A DNA stretch of 23,699 nt from a virus: the IMG/VR virus record IMGVR_UViG_3300023301_000103, positions 1-23,699 of that record; one strand, 5' to 3'. This document shows, one piece after another, positions 6,227 through 12,601 of this stretch. Position 1 is the first letter of the stretch. Every line of letters starts with the position of its first letter. The notes beneath the pieces were generated by a model that was given only the letters and a program-made list of their open reading frames with translations, did no database searches and was not told the origin of the DNA. The position numbers and the translations under genes are program-made.

Positions 6227-6697
6227 GTGGATATAACAACCGAAGACATTAAAAAAGCATTAGTAAAAAATAGTTTTACTTACAAAAAGCCTTTTGTAAA
6301 TGCGGACGAAATGATTAAAGTATCTGAGATAGTTAATAAGCTATTCATGGATCTAGCTGGGATTTATCCCGCATTTAAGCAGTCGTGGGATGATAAGGAT
6401 GTTTTAAGCAGCTCAAAGCGACAATGGACAATTGGCTTTATAGAGCAAGGTATAAATAACTATGAGCTTATTGAAGCTGGATTATGCGCATGTAGAAAAT
6501 CAGGAGATAAATTTGTTCCGTCAATCGGTGAATTTATCGCAATGTGTTTACCTCCAAAAAAAGAGATCAAGCGGCAATCCGATACCAGACCTGACTGGCT
6601 GACTAGTCAGCAAGCGATTGAATCCGATGAACACAAAACACATAGGATGGAATTGGGAAAAAAAAGCTGTGCGGATTTACTTAAAATGTTGAGGTAA
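6227..6697 (+). CDS. replication protein P-like helicase loader
   Basis: 156 residues from a GTG start with AGGAGA at 6215-6220. The central block matches lambda P-type loaders: FMDLAGIYPAFKQSW (about residues 41-55), KRQWTIGFIEQGINNYELIEAG (about 64-86, with the RQW and GI motifs), then CRKSGDKFVPSIGEFIAMC (about 89-107), which corresponds to the F.PS.G.F..WC region of P. The C-terminal 50 residues are charged, with RPDWLT. It would bring the host DnaB helicase to the initiator complex. It follows the O-like gene by 21 bases. It is shorter than lambda P (233 aa), lacking part of the N-terminal and C-terminal extensions, which is common in small phages. Confidence comes from the block pattern plus the O-P gene order. 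Confidence 0.7.
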   Translation: MDITTEDIKKALVKNSFTYKKPFVNADEMIKVSEIVNKLFMDLAGIYPAFKQSWDDKDVLSSSKRQWTIGFIEQGINNYELIEAGLCACRKSGDKFVPSIGEFIAMCLPPKKEIKRQSDTRPDWLTSQQAIESDEHKTHRMELGKKSCADLLKMLR

Positions 6698-6703
6698 TTT
6701 AAT

Positions 6704-6994
6704 GTGTTCGATTACGCGATGTACAAAGTTAACCACGCGTGGCTGTATGGTGCAGTTAAGCCATTCTTTGAAAGCGTTGGAATCAATTTAATACGTGATG
6801 ATATGATCTTCATTAAAGATTGCTTAGGATGTATACCGTCAGAGTCCCATAGAAAGATGATGCGCGACTATCTAGATGTTTGGGCTACCAGTGTAGGTAA
6901 GAATAATATCGTTGAATGTATGCATGTTAATGCTCGTTATGAGGCAAGTGCCTTTTTACGGGTTAACACGCTAGAGAAGGCAGTGAATGTTTGA
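6704..6994 (+). CDS. hypothetical protein of the replication cassette (96 aa)
   Basis: I do not recognise this 96-residue protein. It starts at a GTG (6704) with GAGG at 6691-6694, just after the P-like gene's stop; an ATG one base pair of frames away at 6702 belongs to another frame. Visible features are an aromatic N-terminus (MFDYAMYKVNHAWLYG), a Cys pair around residues 40-43, a basic segment (ESHRKMMRDYLDVW) and a C-terminus containing NARYEASAFLRVN. No membrane segment. Tight spacing with the initiator and loader genes suggests a replication or accessory DNA-metabolism function, but that is guilt by association. It is the last solid gene before the capsid. Confidence 0.6.
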   Translation: MFDYAMYKVNHAWLYGAVKPFFESVGINLIRDDMIFIKDCLGCIPSESHRKMMRDYLDVWATSVGKNNIVECMHVNARYEASAFLRVNTLEKAVNV

Positions 6995-7073
6995 CAACTA
7001 TTGGAAACAGGTTAATAATACAACAACAACCAATCTCACCATATGTGAGACTAACGGGGCAACTCAGATCTAG
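6987..7073 (+). CDS. possible 28-aa ORF overlapping the preceding stop
   Basis: An ATG at 6987 with AGAAGG at 6975-6980 opens 28 codons (MFDNYWKQVNNTTTT at the start) ending TAG at 7071-7073. It overlaps the end of the 96-aa gene by 8 bases and has a plausible ribosome-binding site, so translational coupling is possible. It runs through a hairpin and the first copy of the 14-bp repeat, which argues against a conserved coding role. It may be spurious. Confidence 0.25.
   Translation: MFDNYWKQVNNTTTTNLTICETNGATQI
7034..7050 (+). promoter_or_regulatory. 6-bp hairpin upstream of capsid leader
   Basis: TCTCAC (7034-7039) pairs perfectly with GTGAGA (7045-7050) around CATAT. No U-tract follows. 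It lies at the boundary between the replication cassette and the capsid leader and could be an RNA-processing or operator site. Confidence 0.4.
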
Positions 7074-7111
7074 CGAGCCTTAACGGGGCAACTCGTATTA
7101 TTATCGGAGCC
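7052..7111 (+). repeat. 14-bp direct repeat, two copies, in capsid leader
   Basis: TAACGGGGCAACTC occurs exactly at 7052-7065 and 7081-7094, a period of 29 bases. Each copy is followed after 10-13 bases by GAGCCT, which can partly pair with the GGCAACTC of its own copy (CTC/GAG and GG/CC with a bulge). A degenerate third copy (TTAGCAGGGCAGTA) follows at about 7115. The repeats lie in the 165-base leader of the major capsid gene and are not coding. Function unknown: protein-binding sites, tandem RNA hairpins or a recombination scar are all possible. Confidence 0.7.
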
Positions 7112-7151
7112 TATTAGCAGGGCAGTAGCATTTTATCTATTCACTAATAGG
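7110..7151 (+). promoter_or_regulatory. inverted repeat reaching the capsid ribosome-binding site
   Basis: CCTATTAG (7110-7117) is the perfect complement of CTAATAGG (7144-7151), with a 26-base loop. The 3' arm overlaps the first bases of the AGGGGA Shine-Dalgarno (7149-7154) of the capsid gene at 7160. Pairing could modulate capsid translation. The loop is long, so the stem alone is modest in stability. Confidence 0.35.
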
Positions 7152-7159
7152 GGAACACC

Positions 7160-7990
7160 ATGTCCATTTCGTTAACTAACGTCCAACAGATTGAGTTTGA
7201 CCGATATGTTAAATCCGTATACCGCTCAAATGGTTTCTTGTTACGAGAAACAATGCGTACAAAATCCGATGTCATCGGTGCTTTCGTTGAGTTCAGAAAG
7301 GTTGACCAAGTAATTGCTGTTCCTACTGGCTACATGCAAGCGGTTACAATTCAAGACCCAGGCTATAACAAAGTAACTGCAACACTCCAAAAATACACAG
7401 CCGCAACTGGTGTGGATGAAGTTCAAGAACTTACTGTAAACTTTGATACCAAGTCTGAAAATGCAATGCTTGTCGCTAAAGCCATGGGCAGACGTTCCGA
7501 CCAAATCTGTATTGATGCCTTAGCTGCTGATCCAGGCGATACAATCCTCAACGGTGGAACAAACATGACGTATGCGAAGTTTACTCGCGTTATGGAATTC
7601 TTTGATGACAATGCCGTACCGCTTGAAGAAAGATTCTTTGCAATGACTGCGTCAAATATTCGCTCCTTGATGGCTGCACCAGAGTTTATTTCTACGTTCT
7701 ACACCAGCAACAACATTATCGACAAAGCTAAAATCCGTGAATACTTAGGTTTCAACGTGATCGTTATACCTAAAATGACAGAGGGCGGATTGCCTAAAAC
7801 TGGTAACATCCGTACTGCATTAGCATGGCATAAAATGTCGACAGGTATGGCTATTGGTCAAAACTTCCGTACAGAAGTGAACTACATCCCTCAAAATACC
7901 TCATATTTGATTAACGGTATTTTTAGTGCTGGCGCCGTGGTTATCGATAATAAAGGCGTGCTAGCCGTTGCGTGTGACGAATCGGTTTAA
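7160..7990 (+). CDS. major capsid protein
   Basis: 276 residues, short compared with T7 gp10A (345) but usual for a group of podovirus capsid proteins expected to have the HK97 fold. The N-terminal arm (about 8-60) has IEFDRYVKSVYRSNGFLL and R..SDVIGAFVEF; the middle contains ENAMLVAKAMGRRSDQICIDAL (split: AMLVAKAMGRRSDQ, ICIDAL, about 100-120), the standard capsid spine-helix text; and RFFAMTASNIRSLMAAPEF (about 158-177) matches the conserved P-loop/A-domain region. The C-terminal part carries ALAWHKMSTGMAIGQNF. Hundreds of copies assemble around the scaffold to form the head. Strong AGGGGA ribosome-binding site. It is preceded by an elaborate leader and followed by a hairpin across its stop, consistent with separate high-level expression. 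Confidence 0.9.
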   Translation: MSISLTNVQQIEFDRYVKSVYRSNGFLLRETMRTKSDVIGAFVEFRKVDQVIAVPTGYMQAVTIQDPGYNKVTATLQKYTAATGVDEVQELTVNFDTKSENAMLVAKAMGRRSDQICIDALAADPGDTILNGGTNMTYAKFTRVMEFFDDNAVPLEERFFAMTASNIRSLMAAPEFISTFYTSNNIIDKAKIREYLGFNVIVIPKMTEGGLPKTGNIRTALAWHKMSTGMAIGQNFRTEVNYIPQNTSYLINGIFSAGAVVIDNKGVLAVACDESV

Positions 7991-8000
7991 TCCGGTTCGT
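7977..8000 (+). terminator. hairpin across the capsid stop codon
   Basis: ACGAATCGG (7977-7985) pairs with CCGGTTCGT (7992-8000): 9 bp with one U-G wobble and a 6-base loop holding the stop codon TAA. A modestly U-rich tail (TCTTAAACTTCT) follows. It resembles a weak terminator or mRNA-stabilising stem; T7 likewise has its main terminator right after the capsid gene. The short U-tract makes partial read-through likely, which would give capsid excess over downstream proteins. Confidence 0.5.
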
Positions 8001-8027
8001 TCTTAAACTTCTATTGGAGAAAATAAC

Positions 8028-8843
8028 ATGGCTTTTAATATTCGAAGATTTACCCGAGTCTCACTTTCTGATAACACTGGTGCGACATCGGTAGTTCTTA
8101 ACCCAGATACTACCTCAATTACCGTAAACGGCCCTGCATTTTTCACTTACGCATCAGCAGATGATACGATTGCAACAATTTCTGCTGCTAATTACTTCAA
8201 TTCTGAGGCTGCAATTTACGGCCTTAAAATTGGCGATGTAATTTTAACGGTAGGAACTGACGCAAGTACAATGCTGCAAGTTGCTACAGTAAGTTTGACT
8301 GCATCTCCTAAAACAATAACAGTGGTTTCATTTACTGCTGTTGGCGTTGTTGGAACGGCTGACATTACTAATCTTGCGGTTACTACTGGTAAGATTGCTG
8401 ACAACGCAGTTACAAGCGGCAAACTTTCTGCCTTAGCCTTGCAGTATGTTGCGGTTCCTATTGCAGCTGCTGCTTTCAACGCGATGTATGTTACGCCAAT
8501 CCAGTTGGTTGCAGCAGGTGGCGCGAATACGCTGATTGTTGTAGATAAAATTGAATTGCTTATGACTTACGGCTCAGCGGCTTATGCTTCTGGTGGCGTG
8601 GCTCATGCGCAATACGCGAATACAACGTTTGGAGCAGGGGTTATAGCAACAACAACATTGGCTGCCGCAGCGTTCCAACCTACGGTATCTACTGGGTTTG
8701 TGTTTAATGGCGGGGTAGTTGCGCAAACCTTCTCCACTTGCGTCAACCTTGGTTTATTTTTAAGTAATATCACTGGGGCATTTACCACTGGAAACAGCGC
8801 GATGGTGGCTCATGTTTGGTTTAAAATTATCCCAACTGTATAA
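8028..8843 (+). CDS. virion decoration / head-fibre-like structural protein
   Basis: 271 residues, rich in Ala, Thr, Val and Gly with beta-strand character and no charged catalytic clusters. Residues about 50-95 (NYFNSEAAIYGLKIGDVILTV, written here as NYFNSEAAIYG and LKIGDVILTV) match a segment common in phage proteins encoded just after the capsid. Residues about 111-137 hold a short repeat, ITNLAVTTGKIADNAVTSGKL, i.e. two copies of an A-V-T-x-G-K-(I/L) unit seen in trimeric fibre and decoration proteins. The C-terminal half is a beta-rich domain. Likely role: capsid cement/decoration or a head fibre. GGAGAAA is a good ribosome-binding site. Exact function is inference from position and composition. 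Confidence 0.65.
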   Translation: MAFNIRRFTRVSLSDNTGATSVVLNPDTTSITVNGPAFFTYASADDTIATISAANYFNSEAAIYGLKIGDVILTVGTDASTMLQVATVSLTASPKTITVVSFTAVGVVGTADITNLAVTTGKIADNAVTSGKLSALALQYVAVPIAAAAFNAMYVTPIQLVAAGGANTLIVVDKIELLMTYGSAAYASGGVAHAQYANTTFGAGVIATTTLAAAAFQPTVSTGFVFNGGVVAQTFSTCVNLGLFLSNITGAFTTGNSAMVAHVWFKIIPTV

Positions 8844-8854
8844 ATTCCTAAATG

Positions 8855-8882
8855 ATTTGCGCTTGCTGATGTGGGCGCAGAT
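8855..8882 (+). promoter_or_regulatory. 8-bp hairpin before tail tubular A
   Basis: ATTTGCGC (8855-8862) pairs with GCGCAGAT (8875-8882), 8 bp with one U-G wobble and a 12-base loop. No U-tract follows. Downstream, the AT-rich stretch 8900-8924 contains TATATACAAT and could hold a promoter for the tail genes, but no good -35 box is evident. Confidence 0.4.
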
Positions 8883-8940
8883 ATTCGATCGCTAGGTTTT
8901 GTAGTATTATATATACAATATAACGAGCAGGAGAGATATC

Positions 8941-9534
8941 ATAGCACTTACAAAAACCAATATAATATCTTTGGCATTACTTCAGCTTGGACATGCCCCT
9001 ATAGTTTCATTGACGGATGGCGATCCATTAGTTACCAGTGCTGAAACTGCATTCGATTTCCTTTTGCCAAGTGTACTATCTTCTGGAAATTGGCGCTTTG
9101 CAACCCAAATCCAACAATTATCTTTATCCACAGAAACGGCACCCTATCCATGGAAATATGTCTATTTACTTCCGGCTGGATTTTTAAAGACTTTACGAAT
9201 GTGGCCTCAGATGTATGGCTGGGATATTTACAAGAATGAACGCATTTACACTAACTACAACAGTGAGCTTTACATGGAGTACGTCTTTCAACCAGATGTA
9301 AGCCATTTGCCTGCTCATTTTGTTCAGTATTTTGTTTACGAAATTAGTGCATACTTGGCTCTATCCAATGCACAATCAGCACAATTCTATTCGGTTCTTG
9401 AGGGTAAGCGCGTACAGATGCAAGCTCTATCACATGCGGTTGAAACTCAGAACAGGCCTAACTTTTCTCAAGTTGATTTTCCAGTGCTTAATAATCGCTT
9501 TATTGGTGGTATAGTAGGCAATTCATTCCAATAA
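8941..9534 (+). CDS. tail tubular protein A (T7 gp11-like), probable ATA start
   Basis: 197 residues from 8941, matching T7 gp11 (196). The N-terminus reads (M)ALTKTNIISLALLQLGHAPI, followed by SLTDGDPLVTSAETAFDFLL; this is the standard start of tail tubular A / gatekeeper proteins, in which the first residue is a Met followed by a helix with ALLQLG. LSSGNWRFAT (about 52-61), YPWKYVYLLPAGFLKTLRM (about 75-93) and YVYEISAYLAL-like text support it. In this frame no ATG, GTG or TTG occurs between the TAG at 8902 and 8971. AGGAGAG (8929-8935) lies 5 bases before ATA at 8941, whereas TTG at 8971 has no ribosome-binding site and would delete ten conserved residues. The protein forms the ring joining portal to nozzle. 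Start is unusual; a sequencing error or mutation is possible. Confidence 0.85.
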   Translation: MALTKTNIISLALLQLGHAPIVSLTDGDPLVTSAETAFDFLLPSVLSSGNWRFATQIQQLSLSTETAPYPWKYVYLLPAGFLKTLRMWPQMYGWDIYKNERIYTNYNSELYMEYVFQPDVSHLPAHFVQYFVYEISAYLALSNAQSAQFYSVLEGKRVQMQALSHAVETQNRPNFSQVDFPVLNNRFIGGIVGNSFQ

Positions 9535-9549
9535 CAAATTGGTGCATTA

Positions 9550-12090
9550 ATGACTCAAACTCTTTGGTCGCAAGATGTCTTTTCTAAAGGAGAATTGTCG
9601 CCTCTTATGTATTCGCGCGTATCTGTTGATGCTTATTATAAAGGCCTTAAGAAGGCTGCTAATATTTTAACATATCCGCAGGGTGCTGCTGGTAAACGGT
9701 TTGGCACAAACTACTTAGCGGAAATTACAGGTGTTACGGATTATAGAAACATCTACTTTTCTGAATTCCAGTATTACAACGAGTGTGTTTATCTTCTGGT
9801 TTTTATTCCGGATAAAATATTTATTTATCTTGAAGGGTTACTTGTATCAACTGTTAACTCGACCGGAATTCCAGCGGCTGCCATCGCATCGATGGACACC
9901 ACCGTTATTACAAATAGGTTCCGTGTATGTGCGCAAATAACTAACTTTGTGCCGCATGATTTAGTTCGAGATGATAGTGCATCGATAGCTAATTTGATTG
10001 CTGGATTTACAGCAACTACATTAACACTGACAACACCCCTTGTTATATCATTGATAAAGCCTGTTCGATTTGCAACGACTGGCACACTTCCGGTAACAAA
10101 TCCTCAAATACGAACAGGTGTAACATACTTTGTATACACTGCTACAACTACAACTGTTGAGATTTATTCAAGCGCTCTTGATGCAAAGGCTAGAACGAAT
10201 AAGTATGCGATTAGTAGTGCAGGAACCCTTCTTAATTATATTTATGTATTTAATACCTGGAAATTTGTTCCTGCTAAACTGATTAACCTACCGTGGTTTG
10301 ATTTTGACGCGGGGTACAATACGATAACATTTACTAATGCGGCAGCATCTGGCTTAGGAATTGTTGTAAATTTGAGCGGTATATTAACCGCCCCGGCCTC
10401 TTTAACAGCCAAATACATTGGCGGTATATTCTCAGGTTCAACTGGTGGCATAGGGCGCATTGTTGGCGTATCAAGTGTAACAAGTTTTACAATGGATATT
10501 GTAACTTCGTTTCCAACGGCTGGTGTTGCATTGCCTGGGAGCCTTTCTTTTCTAGCGGAGCCTGCATGGAGCAATGCGCGCGGATGGCCGTTAAAATGTT
10601 CCTCTTTCCAAAGTAGAGCCTATTTCGCAAACACTGATAGTTTGCCTAATGGATTGTGGGGTTCAGTCATAAATAATTACCTTAACTTTTATGATTTAGT
10701 AGGTGATGATGATGATGGAATAAGCCGCTATCCTTCCTCTGACAATGTGAACTATATTAAGTTTATTGTTCCTTACCGAAGTTTAACGATTCATACTAAT
10801 TCAGGGGTGTATTCAACACCATTATCTGAGGGCCAAGCATTAACACCTAAGAACTTTTCACTGTCTTTGCAGGACTCAACACCCGCTACAGTGATTGAGC
10901 CTCGCTCGATTGATAATCAAATCGTAGTGCTATCTGGCAATGATGTTCATTCATTGTTGTGGGATGGTTTTAATTCGGCATATACTTCAACGATTGCATC
11001 GATAACGAGTGAACACTTAATACGTAATCCAATTGATGAGATAGAATACATTGATTTAAATCATGCAGGTTCGCGTTATCTATTCATCATCAATGCTGAT
11101 GGAACAATGGCTATTTTTCAGACGTTGATATCTGAGGGTATTCAGGGATTTACGCCAGCGACTTTGACACAGTCATACGGAAAAGCTTATTTTAGATGGG
11201 GTACAAGTAGCCCTGATAGTCGATGTTGGTTTGTTACTGAGCGTGAGATTGCTGAAGCAATAGCCACAATAAATATTACAGGTTTCACTTCAAGTACGCT
11301 CACAGCTGTTGCAAGCAATTACTCTTTGACAGAACCTATACAGGTGATGTTTACAACGGCTGGTAGTTTACCTGTATCATCACCACAGATAGCAATATTA
11401 ACGTATTATTGGGCGCTTGGTGTAACTGCCGATACCTTCAAAGTGTACGCCTCAAAGGCTGATGCACTGGCCGATGAAAATGCTTATGCATTTACGAGTT
11501 CAGGTGCAACTTCAACAGTTCAAGCATGGCCTTTGTCTACGAAGTTTTACATTGAAGAATTGAGTTTCACAAGTTATGTGGATTGCGCCACCATTCACAC
11601 AGGTTCAGCCGTATCTAGCATTTCAAGCCAAGCAAGATTCAACGGTCAAGATATCGTCATCAATGGTGATGGCTTCGGGTTTGAAGATTTAGTAACAAGC
11701 GGTACAATCGAATTAAAGGCGCATGGCAGTGCAGTAACAGCTTCTGAAATTCAGGCAGGGTTTCCTATCCAAGTTGAAATTCAAACTATGCCAGTCGCAC
11801 CCAGTGGCACAAGTGGATACAAAACATCAGGGTTTATATTCGCAGAGCATGTGCGAGTAGCAGCTTTAACCTTTGCCGACACAATAGGCGGTAGTGTAAA
11901 TGGGCAGCCAATAACAATGACAAACATGTCTCAGGTAATACCTGGCATACCTCCTACACCGATGACTGGCTCTATGCAAATCAGTGTGATGAAAGGATGG
12001 AGTGATTATCTATCACCTGCAATAACCATTACACATGCAGAGCCGTTTGATATCAAACTGACCGGAATATTTTATAAGATAGAGGTGTAA
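9550..12090 (+). CDS. tail tubular protein B (T7 gp12-like nozzle)
   Basis: 846 residues (T7 gp12 is 794). The N-terminus has the familiar signature of this family: LWSQDVFSKGELSPLMYSR then YYKGLKKAANILTYPQGAAGKR with FGT. The region FQSRAYFANTDSLPNGLWGS (about residues 352-371) and the FKSxT/YxSLTIHTNSGVYS-like block (about 410-420) are further shared parts, as is IVVLSGNDVHSLLW. Six copies form the tail nozzle that closes the tail tube and carries the fibres. A beta domain of about 90 residues is present twice, at about 150-239 and 576-666, with matching text (GFTATTLTL/GFTSSTLTA; TTGTLPVTNPQI/TTAGSLPVSSPQI; VEIYSSALDA/FKVYASKADA), suggesting an internal duplication of a common phage tail insertion domain. 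GGTG lies 5 bases before the ATG. Confidence 0.88.
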   Translation: MTQTLWSQDVFSKGELSPLMYSRVSVDAYYKGLKKAANILTYPQGAAGKRFGTNYLAEITGVTDYRNIYFSEFQYYNECVYLLVFIPDKIFIYLEGLLVSTVNSTGIPAAAIASMDTTVITNRFRVCAQITNFVPHDLVRDDSASIANLIAGFTATTLTLTTPLVISLIKPVRFATTGTLPVTNPQIRTGVTYFVYTATTTTVEIYSSALDAKARTNKYAISSAGTLLNYIYVFNTWKFVPAKLINLPWFDFDAGYNTITFTNAAASGLGIVVNLSGILTAPASLTAKYIGGIFSGSTGGIGRIVGVSSVTSFTMDIVTSFPTAGVALPGSLSFLAEPAWSNARGWPLKCSSFQSRAYFANTDSLPNGLWGSVINNYLNFYDLVGDDDDGISRYPSSDNVNYIKFIVPYRSLTIHTNSGVYSTPLSEGQALTPKNFSLSLQDSTPATVIEPRSIDNQIVVLSGNDVHSLLWDGFNSAYTSTIASITSEHLIRNPIDEIEYIDLNHAGSRYLFIINADGTMAIFQTLISEGIQGFTPATLTQSYGKAYFRWGTSSPDSRCWFVTEREIAEAIATINITGFTSSTLTAVASNYSLTEPIQVMFTTAGSLPVSSPQIAILTYYWALGVTADTFKVYASKADALADENAYAFTSSGATSTVQAWPLSTKFYIEELSFTSYVDCATIHTGSAVSSISSQARFNGQDIVINGDGFGFEDLVTSGTIELKAHGSAVTASEIQAGFPIQVEIQTMPVAPSGTSGYKTSGFIFAEHVRVAALTFADTIGGSVNGQPITMTNMSQVIPGIPPTPMTGSMQISVMKGWSDYLSPAITITHAEPFDIKLTGIFYKIEV

Positions 12091-12091
12091 C

Positions 12092-12601
12092 ATGTTGCCA
12101 GCATTATTAGCTTTTCAAGCGGCAGGACTGGTATTAGATTACCGTTCTACTCGAAACAATCAGAAGTTAATCCAGCAAGGCCGAAGATTAGAAAATGCTG
12201 CTTTTGAAACTAATTTAGAAGCAGTTAGGCTTGAATCAAGTGAGGCTTCTTTAGCATCTATGCAAGAATTACGCCAAAATCTTGGTACTCAGATTGCACA
12301 ACAAGCGGCACGAGGAAATGCTGCTGGGGCAGGCATGTCAATTACTATGCAAGCAGAATCTGTAGGTTCATTCAATAAAGACGAGAAAACAAGAAGAATG
12401 AATTTACTTGCTAAAGAATCCAGCTTAAGAGCTTCTAACATTCTTTCAGGTTTGCATACGTTACAATCCGAAACACAATTAGGCCAGGCTCTTACATCAA
12501 GGATTTTCAATACAATCCCAACCTCACAAATTTCCGATAAATTTGGAAAGACTGCATTTGGTAAAAAAATGGGATTTGGACTATCAGAGGGAGTTTCTTA
12601 A
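12092..12601 (+). CDS. internal virion protein (T7 gp14-like)
   Basis: 169 residues (T7 gp14, 196). After a hydrophobic N-terminal segment (LLAFQAAGLVLDY) the protein is helical; QELRQNLGTQIAQQAARGN (about 59-77) and the GAGMS tract, then DEKTRRMNLLAKESSLRA and LHTLQSETQLGQALTSRIFN, match the conserved order of the smallest ejection protein. It would be ejected first and form the pore in the outer membrane for DNA entry. Starts 1 base after the nozzle stop, with GAGGTG upstream, and shares TAATG with the next gene. Position directly before gp15- and gp16-like genes supports the call. Confidence 0.85.
   Translation: MLPALLAFQAAGLVLDYRSTRNNQKLIQQGRRLENAAFETNLEAVRLESSEASLASMQELRQNLGTQIAQQAARGNAAGAGMSITMQAESVGSFNKDEKTRRMNLLAKESSLRASNILSGLHTLQSETQLGQALTSRIFNTIPTSQISDKFGKTAFGKKMGFGLSEGVS

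Noticed and set aside
7052-7120. CRISPR-like array from the 14-bp repeats
   Set aside because: Only two exact copies of 14 bases with short unequal spacers exist, there are no cas genes, and the position is a capsid gene leader.
10242-10574. 110-codon - strand frame within the nozzle gene
   Set aside because: It lies wholly inside a strongly supported gene, and nothing in its translation or upstream signals supports expression.
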